From: Clostridia bacterium
GTDB lineage: Bacteria; Bacillota; DSM-16504; Desulfitibacterales; Desulfitibacteraceae
Direction of reading: 5' to 3'
Assembly: GCA_018333845.1 (NCBI GenBank)
Contig: JAGXSK010000394.1
Coordinates: forward strand, 1-18,577
DNA: 18,577 bases
The notes under the pieces are model-generated. The model made no database searches, was not told the origin of the DNA, and saw nothing but the letters and a program-made list of their open reading frames with translations. Below are positions 11,997-18,577 of this stretch, in pieces. The number at the start of each line of letters is the position of its first letter. Within the stretch, counting starts at the first letter, position 1. Both the position numbers and the translations under genes were made by a program.

Positions 11997-14344
11997 TGAT
12001 AATGGAAGGCAGAAAGAGGGTTCTAGAAAAACTAGAATATAATAAAATAATTCAGCTTCTCGCAGATGAGGCAAGTTCCAACCTGGGGAAAGAGAGAATT
12101 CAACAGTTAAAGCCTTCATATAACATGGAAGACATTAGTATTCTATTACAGGAAACTAGTGAAGCTAGTGAAGTTTTAAGATTATATCCACAGTTTTCCA
12201 TAGGCGGTTTTAGAAACATCAAGCCATATATAAAAAGAGCTTTGCTGGGATTAAGCTTAGAACCAGAAAATCTCTTGGAAATTGCCACATCAATTGGTAG
12301 TGGTGTAAAGGTTAAACGATTTTTTGAAAACCTGGATAAGAACTATCCATTACTTGCTAGACAGGTTCATAGGATAGAAAATTTGTCTGGGTTAAAAAAT
12401 ACTATTGAAAGAGCAATTACATCTGAAGGTACTATTGCTGATGATGCAAGTCCTAAATTAAAAGATATTAACAGGGCAATAGTAGATATAAAAGATAAAA
12501 CAAAGAGCAAACTTCAGGGAATTATCCATTCAACTGCCATGCAGAAAAAGCTGCAAGAGCAGATAGTTACAATAAGAAATGGCAGATATGTTGTACCGGT
12601 TAAACAGGAATATGTGTCACAGGTCCCAGGCATGGTCCATGACCAATCAGCTAGTGGAGCTACTGTATTTATTGAGCCAATGATTGTAGTTGAACTTAAC
12701 AACAAGCTAAAACAACTCATGCTCCAAAAAAAGGCTGAGGAAGAAAGGATATTAAGTGAACTCAGTCAAAAGGTAGCAGGGGAAGAACTGTCTTTGCATG
12801 AACTAGTTGAAGCGTTGACTAATTTAGATGTTTTTTTTGCCAAAGCGATCCTAGCCTATAAACTAAGGACAACCAGGCCAATTATCAATCAAAACAAATA
12901 TATCAATTTAAAAAGAGCCAGACATCCATTAATAAGTAAAGAACAGGTCGTGCCAATAGACTTCTGGCTCAAGGATAACATTACAATGGTAGTTATTACT
13001 GGACCTAATACGGGTGGCAAGACAGTAACCATAAAAACCATAGGATTGTTAACCCTCATGGCTCAAAGTGGTCTTTTTATTCCTGCAGATGAAGGAAGTG
13101 AGATAACTCTGGTGGACAGTGTCTATGCTGACATTGGAGATGAACAGAGTCTTGAACAGTCTTTAAGTACTTTTTCATCCCATTTAACTAATATAATAGA
13201 TATTTTGAATAATGCTACAGATAATAGTTTAATACTTCTTGATGAGCTTGGTGCAGGAACAGATCCCATAGAAGGGGCAGCTCTTGCCAGGTCAATTTTG
13301 GAATATCTTCATAACAGAGGTATTCTAACAGTTGCAACAACCCATTATGGATCTTTAAAGCACTTTGCTTATAACACCCCAGGTGTAGATAATGCTAGTG
13401 TAGAATTTGACATAGCAACTTTACAACCAACATACAAGCTTTTAATGGGTCTGCCTGGCAGAAGCAATGCTTTTGAAATATCAAAAAGGCTTGGTCTTGA
13501 TATTTCCATAGTTGATAGGGCAAAGGAATTTATGGATTCTGATGAGATTGAAGTAGGTAATTTGATACAAGATTTAGAGCAATCCAGAAGACAAATAGAG
13601 CAGGATAGGGAGAAAATTCTTAAACAAAAACAGGAGGTTGAAGAGTATAAAGAGCGGCTAAAAGAAAAATATGAAAAACTAAGGGATCGTGAAAACCAAA
13701 TCCTCGAAAAGGCTGCTGATGAAGCTCGAAATATCTTAAAAAAAGTTAAGCTAGAGGCGAAGGAAATTATTCAGGAACTGCGTGTAACAAAACAAATCCA
13801 GGAAACCCAGGATAGACTAAAAGGTTTGGATGATGAAATTTCCAAAACTAAAAAAGAAAAACCATCTTTCCATGCTGGTCAAAGACCAAAAGAATTACAT
13901 ATTGGTGAAGAAGTCTTTATTCCCAAGCTAAATCAAAAAGCAACAGTATTAGGGCCTGTTGGAGATAATGGGGATGTTTTTGTCCAAGCAGGAATAATGA
14001 AAATTAATGTTAAAATCAGGGATTTGAGGACAGTTGCTCAAAGTGAGGCAAAGAAGGAAAAATCAAGACCCATAACGGCACTAATAACAGAAAAGAGCAA
14101 GGGCATTTCCCCGGAATTAGATTTAAGAGGTTATACTGGGGAGGAAGCAATCAAGGCATTAGAAAAATACCTTGATGATGCAGTAATTGTAGGATTAGGA
14201 CAGGTTTCTATTATCCATGGTAAAGGTACTGGAGCCTTATCCAGGGCAGTACAGGAATACCTAAAGACACATGCTCAAGTAAAGGATTTTAGATTTGGAC
14301 AGCATGGAGAAGGTGGTCATGGTGTGACTGTGGTAAAATTATAG
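11996..14344 (+). CDS. mutS2: MutS2 / RqcU ATPase with Smr domain
   Basis: MutS-family ATPase lacking the mismatch-recognition domain; in B. subtilis, MutS2 (RqcU) splits collided ribosomes for quality control, and elsewhere it suppresses recombination. It is 782 aa, the usual length. Order: MutS core and clamp helices (1-320), ATPase with Walker A GPNTGGKT (336-343) and Walker B LILLDELG (Asp416, Glu417), a long charged coiled coil (about 515-630), a KOW-like segment (GEEVFIPKLNQKATVLG) and the C-terminal Smr nuclease-like domain with DLRG (709-712) and HGKGTG (741-746). The start is GTG 11996, with GAGGAG (11983-11988) 7 bases upstream, and overlaps the U32 stop (TAGTG), implying translational coupling. 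ATG 12002 is a possible alternative. Closed by a two-way terminator. Confidence 0.96.
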   Translation: MIMEGRKRVLEKLEYNKIIQLLADEASSNLGKERIQQLKPSYNMEDISILLQETSEASEVLRLYPQFSIGGFRNIKPYIKRALLGLSLEPENLLEIATSIGSGVKVKRFFENLDKNYPLLARQVHRIENLSGLKNTIERAITSEGTIADDASPKLKDINRAIVDIKDKTKSKLQGIIHSTAMQKKLQEQIVTIRNGRYVVPVKQEYVSQVPGMVHDQSASGATVFIEPMIVVELNNKLKQLMLQKKAEEERILSELSQKVAGEELSLHELVEALTNLDVFFAKAILAYKLRTTRPIINQNKYINLKRARHPLISKEQVVPIDFWLKDNITMVVITGPNTGGKTVTIKTIGLLTLMAQSGLFIPADEGSEITLVDSVYADIGDEQSLEQSLSTFSSHLTNIIDILNNATDNSLILLDELGAGTDPIEGAALARSILEYLHNRGILTVATTHYGSLKHFAYNTPGVDNASVEFDIATLQPTYKLLMGLPGRSNAFEISKRLGLDISIVDRAKEFMDSDEIEVGNLIQDLEQSRRQIEQDREKILKQKQEVEEYKERLKEKYEKLRDRENQILEKAADEARNILKKVKLEAKEIIQELRVTKQIQETQDRLKGLDDEISKTKKEKPSFHAGQRPKELHIGEEVFIPKLNQKATVLGPVGDNGDVFVQAGIMKINVKIRDLRTVAQSEAKKEKSRPITALITEKSKGISPELDLRGYTGEEAIKALEKYLDDAVIVGLGQVSIIHGKGTGALSRAVQEYLKTHAQVKDFRFGQHGEGGHGVTVVKL

Positions 14345-14373
14345 TTAAAATTGGCTTTGCAAAAAAATAATAA

Positions 14374-14411
14374 AAGGAACTTGACCTCATTAGACATGAG
14401 ATCAGTTCCTT
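14374..14411. terminator. Bidirectional terminator between mutS2 and the PBP gene
   Basis: AAGGAACT pairs with AGTTCCTT, the stem continuing past a bulge and one mismatch to TCAT/ATGA around a TAGAC loop. On the minus strand it is followed by a strong T run (A run at 14361-14367 on the plus strand). On the plus strand the tail TCTTTGTATTT is weaker. It serves both convergent genes. Confidence 0.85.
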
Positions 14412-14420
14412 CTTTGTATT

Positions 14421-17165
14421 TCATCTAGTATTTACACTTATGGTATTACTTAACCGATTGCCGGCAATGATTTGATATTTATAATTCTTTCCTGGTTCAA
14501 TAGCTTCGTCTAGAAATGTTGTTCCAGTCGTAGAACCAAGCTGTTTTTTAAAATCTCCATTTTCCCAGCGTTGGATCTTATAGGTAATATCTGTTCCTAT
14601 GGAATTCCAGTTTAAGAGAATTCCCTGGTTAGTACCGTCATTAATTAACTCTACAGACAACTTCAAGGGTACCTCGCCATTTTCAAAATCTATATGGTTG
14701 TTAGGCCCATTTTCAGAACCTGGTTCTGGATCTGACTCTGGGGTTAAAATCTGATGTTCATGCAGATCACAGTATTTACTTGGAATGTCATTGGGAGCCA
14801 TCCTTCTTTCAGTTACTACATGACTAGGACAACCGCCGTCCTGACCCGTTTGGGGTATAAGTGCCAGGAAGGGAACTCCCCTGTGTCTTTCATCTTCACA
14901 TAAATAAACAATCTTTTTGGTTTGAGAATCATGCATATCACATATCTCATTTGGATATGTCATATTATAGTCCTCAGGATAAACCCCTGGACGACTTGGT
15001 GGTGGAGTATAGGGAACTGGTCTTTGTAAATACACTCCATATACTATATCAATACAATATTGAGAAGGACGTTTGCCAGTATCAGCACAAATTGGTGCCT
15101 CAATCCATACATTAGAAATCTCTTTTGGAACATTATCTCTTGTAAAAACTTCATTAATTATATACTGGCTGGGTGTCAATTCACTTGGCAGCAAGCCAGA
15201 CTTAGCATCAACAGCTGTATATACAAGGTTTGAAGGCTTGGGGAACTGTTTAACAGGTTGATTCTTTAAAGCTTCCAGCATAGCCTGCCTCCAAATTGCA
15301 GCTGGCATATGACCTCCAAATACTGCCTTGAGATAATGCCTGGTTGTAGTTTCATCATATCCCATCCACACCACTGCTGTGTATTCAGGTGTATAGCCGG
15401 CAAACCAGGCATCTCTAAAATTATTACGTAAGTTTCTAAACTCTGGAAGATCTGGCAGCTGGGTAGTACCAGTTTTTCCAGCAGCGGGCCTTCCAAGGTT
15501 TGCCCTGGTTCCTGTACCACTTTGAATAACTGTAACAAGCATATCCGTCATCAAATAAGCTGTCTGTTCACTCATAACAACATTTTTACTTGGATTTGCT
15601 TCATATAATACTTGCCCATCTTTATCAACTATTTTGCGTATAGCATGGGATTCAACTAGTATGCCCTGATTAGCAAAAGCGCCATAGGCTGTAGCCATAT
15701 CAAGAGGCGATACACCATGGGTTAGTCCACCGAGGGCCAAACTCAGGTTCCTGTCATTATCAGAAAGTGGTAAACCAAGCCTTTTAGAAAATTCATAGCC
15801 CTGATTTACTCCCGCCTGCTGTAGCGCTTTAACAGCTGGGATATTAACCGAGTCCTTAATAGCTGCTCTCATTGTAATTAAGCCTCTCCAACGTCTATCA
15901 AAGTTGTGAGGAGAATATGTTGCTCCGCCGCCTCCTGGAAAATCAGTTGGCACATCATCATATACTGTAGCTGGAGAGTGACCAGCCTCGAGAGCAGGTC
16001 CATATGCAGCAATAGGTTTTATTGTTGAACCTGGCTGTCTTTTCATGTCCGTTGCCCTGTTAAAGCCCCTGCGTGTTGATAGTTCTCTGCCACCAACGAG
16101 TGCTTTAATTTCTCCACTGCGATGATCTAATAGTATTGCAGCACTTTCTATTAATACTTCATCTACCCCAGGAGGAAAGTTATCTGGATTACTATATAAC
16201 TCTTCAAGCTTTTTTTGTACTCTAGTATTCATGGTAGTATAGATGCTTAAACCACCTTTATAGATTTGAGCAGATTCCATACCCATGTCCTCTAGAATAC
16301 TTGAAGCTTCTTTTATTACATAGTCAATAAACCATGGATAGTTTTCCTGCATCTGACCTCTATTTTCATTTAAAACAAATTCTTCCTTCTTGGCCTCCTC
16401 AGCCTGCTCTTTAGTAATAAAACCATGTTTTGCCATTAAATTCAAAACAGTATTTCTCCTACTCATGGCTAATTCAGGGTTTCTAAATGGTGAATAAGCT
16501 GATGGTCTCTGAACTAAACCTGCCAACAATGCAGATTCAGCAAGAGTTAACTCGTTAAGCTCCTTGTCAAAAAAAACTTGAGCCGCAGTCCTAACACCCC
16601 ATGCCCCTTCCCCAAAATTTATATGATTTAAATATAAATTGAAAATTTCATCCTTAGTATATATTCTTTCTAATTGTATGGCCAGAAGTACTTCTTGGAT
16701 CTTTCGTTCCATTCTTTTTTCTCTGTGACCAATGAAAGCATTACTGGCTAACTGCATGGTGATTGTACTAGATCCTTGAGCATAGCTACCACGTTGAATA
16801 TTAGCAATAACTGCTCTGCCAATAGCTCTAATATCAACACCAAAGTGATCATAAAACCTTATATCTTCTGTTGCAAGAAAAGCTTCTTTAACAGAATCAG
16901 GAATTTCATCAAAAGAGGCCCATATTCTATTTTCTGCACCCCTTAACTGGGCGACTACTTCATCTTGATCATCATAGATGAATGCAGATAAAGCAGGATC
17001 ATAAGTCAAATCAAACTCAGGCATGTTTTTTATTACTCCTACCATAAAGCCAATGCCTGCTCCACTAATAATAAAAACTAATAATAATAACACAAATAAA
17101 GAAAAACGCCATTTGTTTAGTTTACGTTTCTTCTCATTAATATTGTTTTTCTTTGTGCTGGACAT
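14421..17165 (-). CDS. Class A penicillin-binding protein (PBP1A type) with C-terminal FN3 domain
   Basis: Bifunctional peptidoglycan synthase: it polymerises glycan chains and cross-links stem peptides outside the membrane. I use the ATG at 17165, 7 bases after AGGAGGT (17179-17173), giving 914 aa; an in-frame ATG 10 codons upstream lies before that binding site. Order (residues from MSSTKK): short basic cytoplasmic tail; one membrane helix (about 20-45); GT51 transglycosylase at about 65-245 with catalytic Glu100 (FLATED) and GSSTITMQL; transpeptidase at about 335-640 with Ser380-x-x-Lys383 (STIK), Ser439-Val-Asn441 and Lys564-Thr-Gly (KTGTT); a Pro-rich linker at 690-830 with six Cys (693, 704, 742, 756, 779, 799); then a fibronectin type III domain (about 831-914). 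Convergent with mutS2, divergent from tyrS. Confidence 0.95.
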   Translation of the reverse strand: MSSTKKNNINEKKRKLNKWRFSLFVLLLLVFIISGAGIGFMVGVIKNMPEFDLTYDPALSAFIYDDQDEVVAQLRGAENRIWASFDEIPDSVKEAFLATEDIRFYDHFGVDIRAIGRAVIANIQRGSYAQGSSTITMQLASNAFIGHREKRMERKIQEVLLAIQLERIYTKDEIFNLYLNHINFGEGAWGVRTAAQVFFDKELNELTLAESALLAGLVQRPSAYSPFRNPELAMSRRNTVLNLMAKHGFITKEQAEEAKKEEFVLNENRGQMQENYPWFIDYVIKEASSILEDMGMESAQIYKGGLSIYTTMNTRVQKKLEELYSNPDNFPPGVDEVLIESAAILLDHRSGEIKALVGGRELSTRRGFNRATDMKRQPGSTIKPIAAYGPALEAGHSPATVYDDVPTDFPGGGGATYSPHNFDRRWRGLITMRAAIKDSVNIPAVKALQQAGVNQGYEFSKRLGLPLSDNDRNLSLALGGLTHGVSPLDMATAYGAFANQGILVESHAIRKIVDKDGQVLYEANPSKNVVMSEQTAYLMTDMLVTVIQSGTGTRANLGRPAAGKTGTTQLPDLPEFRNLRNNFRDAWFAGYTPEYTAVVWMGYDETTTRHYLKAVFGGHMPAAIWRQAMLEALKNQPVKQFPKPSNLVYTAVDAKSGLLPSELTPSQYIINEVFTRDNVPKEISNVWIEAPICADTGKRPSQYCIDIVYGVYLQRPVPYTPPPSRPGVYPEDYNMTYPNEICDMHDSQTKKIVYLCEDERHRGVPFLALIPQTGQDGGCPSHVVTERRMAPNDIPSKYCDLHEHQILTPESDPEPGSENGPNNHIDFENGEVPLKLSVELINDGTNQGILLNWNSIGTDITYKIQRWENGDFKKQLGSTTGTTFLDEAIEPGKNYKYQIIAGNRLSNTISVNTR

Positions 17166-17172
17166 TTTCCTT

Positions 17173-17179
17173 ACCTCCT
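17173..17179 (-). promoter_or_regulatory. Ribosome binding site fixing the PBP start
   Basis: On the minus strand this is AGGAGGT, 7 bases before ATG 17165-17163. The upstream in-frame ATG (ending at 17195) has no comparable site, so the shorter product is preferred. Confidence 0.8.
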
Positions 17180-17223
17180 TGATTATCAAAATCAATACAA
17201 AAAACCATTGCTTGACCTAGTTC

Positions 17224-17252
17224 ATTATAACATAAAATAAAAACCAAGAGAA
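17224..17252 (-). promoter_or_regulatory. Promoter candidate for the PBP gene
   Basis: On the minus strand the -10 box is a perfect TATAAT (17229-17224), with TG one base before it (extended -10). The -35 position at 17-base spacing reads TTCTCT, which is weak but acceptable with an extended -10. Predicted leader about 52 bases. Confidence 0.55.
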
Positions 17253-17267
17253 ATTCATAATATTTTA

Positions 17268-17297
17268 TTGTATAAGAAACTTTAATTATGTTAAAAT
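17268..17297 (+). promoter_or_regulatory. Promoter candidate for tyrS
   Basis: TTGTAT (17268-17273), an 18-base spacer and TAAAAT (17292-17297). The predicted transcript starts near 17304, about 90 bases before the tyrS start codon, and passes through the hairpin at 17320. Confidence 0.55.
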
Positions 17298-17319
17298 AAA
17301 AAAACATAATGCAAACGGC

Positions 17320-17352
17320 TCTTCTTACCAGCTGGTGAGAAGATATTTTTTT
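17320..17352 (+). terminator. Terminator-like hairpin in the tyrS leader
   Basis: TCTTCTTACC / GGTGAGAAGA (10 pairs, one G-U) with loop AGCT, then TATTTTTTT. It is a strong intrinsic terminator facing tyrS, with no plus-strand gene upstream that needs one. Flanking GCAAA (17311-17315) and TTTGC (17350-17354) can also pair. It suggests attenuation of tyrS, but no T-box sequence is present. Confidence 0.75.
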
Positions 17353-17393
17353 GCAGGCTTTAAGTTCACGCTTTAGTTATGGAGGGATAATAA

Positions 17394-18577
17394 TTGTTAG
17401 TATATGATTTAAATACGCAAATTGAAATTATTAAAAGGGGCACAGCAGAAATTATTCCAGAAACGGAACTAATTGCCAAGCTCGAGAACTCTTTGAAAAA
17501 TAATCAACCCTTAAAAGTTAAGCTTGGTCTTGACCCCAGTGCCCCGGATATTCACCTGGGACATACAGTTGTATTACATAAGATGAGACAATTTCAAGAG
17601 TTGGGGCACCAGGTTATTATCATAATTGGTGATTTTACTGGCCGCATTGGTGATCCAACTGGTAAATCAGAAACAAGGAAACCCTTGACAGAAGAAGAAA
17701 TTAAAAATAATGCCCAGACTTATAAAGAACAGATTTTTAAAATTCTAGATAAAGAAAAAACCCAGGTTGTTTTTAACAGCCATTGGTTAGCTCCCCTTAA
17801 CTTTGCACAAATAGTGGAACTTGCTGCAAAAACTACAGTGGCAAGAATGCTTGAAAGAGACGATTTCTCAAAAAGATATAGTTCAAACCAACCAATAAGC
17901 ATTCATGAGTTCTTTTATCCTTTAATGCAGGGTTATGATTCAGTCCATTTACATGCGGACATTGAACTAGGTGGAACTGACCAGAAATTTAATCTATTAA
18001 TGGGTCGTACCTTGCAAAAGGAATACAATCAGGAACCTCAAATTGCTATAACCATGCCTATACTTGAAGGCTTAGATGGTGTCCAAAAAATGAGCAAAAG
18101 TCTTGGGAATTATATAGGCATTAATGAAGCTCCAGAAGAAATCTACGGGAAAGCAATGTCCATAGCAGACGAGTTAATGCTTAGATATTTTGAATTAGTA
18201 ACTGATATTACTTTAGACGAATTAAATCAATTAAAGTTGCAGCTTGAAAGGGGACAGCTCCATCCAAGGGATACAAAAATGAGATTAGCAAAAACCCTTG
18301 TGACCATGTATCATGGACAGGATGCAGCTCAAAAGGCAGAAAAGCATTTTAAAACTGTATTTCAAAAAAAGGATTTGCCAGATGATATTCCAGAACTTGT
18401 TATTAAAGCGGACATGCTGGAAAATGGGAGGATATGGCTGCCTAAATTAATCGTAGATGGGAATTTATCAAACAGTACTAGTGAGGCTAGAAGGCTTATA
18501 AAGCAGGGTGCAGTGAGAATTAATGATGAAAGAATTGAAGACCTTGATTATAAGCTGCAGCCTGAGGATAATATGGT
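17394..18577 (+). CDS. tyrS: Tyrosyl-tRNA synthetase, 5' part (3' end outside window)
   Basis: Class I enzyme that charges tRNA-Tyr in the cytoplasm. The start is TTG 17394, with GGAGGG (17381-17386) 7 bases upstream; the product opens MLVYDLNTQIEIIKRG. About 394 residues are in the window; only some 10-25 are missing if the length is typical (about 400-415). The sequence is of the TyrZ-like subgroup, judging by LKVKLGLDPSAPDIHLGHTV. Key motifs: HIGH as HLGH (54-57), the fold segment GDFTGRIGDPTGKS, ELGGTDQKFNLL in the tyrosine pocket, and KMSKS (232-236). The C-terminal S4 RNA-binding domain begins around WLPKLIVDGNLSNSTSEARR and runs off the end. Divergent from the PBP gene, with its own promoter and leader hairpin. 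Confidence 0.96.
   Translation, partial: MLVYDLNTQIEIIKRGTAEIIPETELIAKLENSLKNNQPLKVKLGLDPSAPDIHLGHTVVLHKMRQFQELGHQVIIIIGDFTGRIGDPTGKSETRKPLTEEEIKNNAQTYKEQIFKILDKEKTQVVFNSHWLAPLNFAQIVELAAKTTVARMLERDDFSKRYSSNQPISIHEFFYPLMQGYDSVHLHADIELGGTDQKFNLLMGRTLQKEYNQEPQIAITMPILEGLDGVQKMSKSLGNYIGINEAPEEIYGKAMSIADELMLRYFELVTDITLDELNQLKLQLERGQLHPRDTKMRLAKTLVTMYHGQDAAQKAEKHFKTVFQKKDLPDDIPELVIKADMLENGRIWLPKLIVDGNLSNSTSEARRLIKQGAVRINDERIEDLDYKLQPEDNM

Noticed and set aside
17166..17195. Upstream ATG for the PBP gene (adding MILIIKEVRK).
   Set aside because: The AGGAGGT binding site lies inside that extension, at the right distance from the inner ATG.
1..18577. Search for CRISPR arrays, insertion sequences, tRNA genes, phage or defence modules.
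   Set aside because: No repeat-spacer pattern, transposase, terminal inverted repeats or tRNA-like folds were seen; nearly all of the sequence is accounted for by housekeeping genes.

Overview
This window is a low-GC Firmicutes chromosome segment, most likely from class Clostridia; I cannot name the genus. The evidence is AT-rich codon use, strong AGGAGG-type ribosome binding sites, ATT/GTG/TTG start codons, an L20-type leader before infC, a T-box before pheST, and a YqzL-like small protein. It is housekeeping chromosome. I see no mobile elements, CRISPR arrays, tRNA or rRNA genes, or phage genes.

Positions 1-3321 hold translation genes: the 3' part of thrS (cut by the window start), then infC-rpmI-rplT behind their own promoter and an attenuated leader, then a TrmH/SpoU-family RNA 2'-O-methyltransferase. 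The order thrS-infC-rpmI-rplT followed by pheST is the old cluster also known from E. coli. Positions 3322-3800 look non-coding at first, but hold a small gene (42-aa YqzL-like protein), a good promoter that overlaps its start, and a full T-box riboswitch with a UUC (Phe) specifier and an intrinsic terminator. pheS and pheT follow at 3801-7256.

Positions 7334-9410 hold zapA, a short frameshifted helix-hairpin-helix remnant (possibly the last trace of polX, which lies between zapA and mutS2 in Bacillus), a 3-methyladenine DNA glycosylase, and a NIF3-like metal protein. Positions 9489-14344 hold a long U32-family (RlhA-like) protein translationally coupled to mutS2. Both plausibly act on ribosomes (rRNA hydroxylation; splitting of collided ribosomes). 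A two-way terminator separates mutS2 from a convergent class A penicillin-binding protein gene (minus strand, 14421-17165). Divergent from that is tyrS, which starts at TTG 17394 and runs off the window end. tyrS has a promoter and a terminator-like hairpin in its leader but no T-box.

The points most worth a second look are the hidden yqzL-like gene inside the pheST leader region, the frameshifted remnant between zapA and mpg, and the unexplained attenuator before tyrS. I found no convincing wholly new system.
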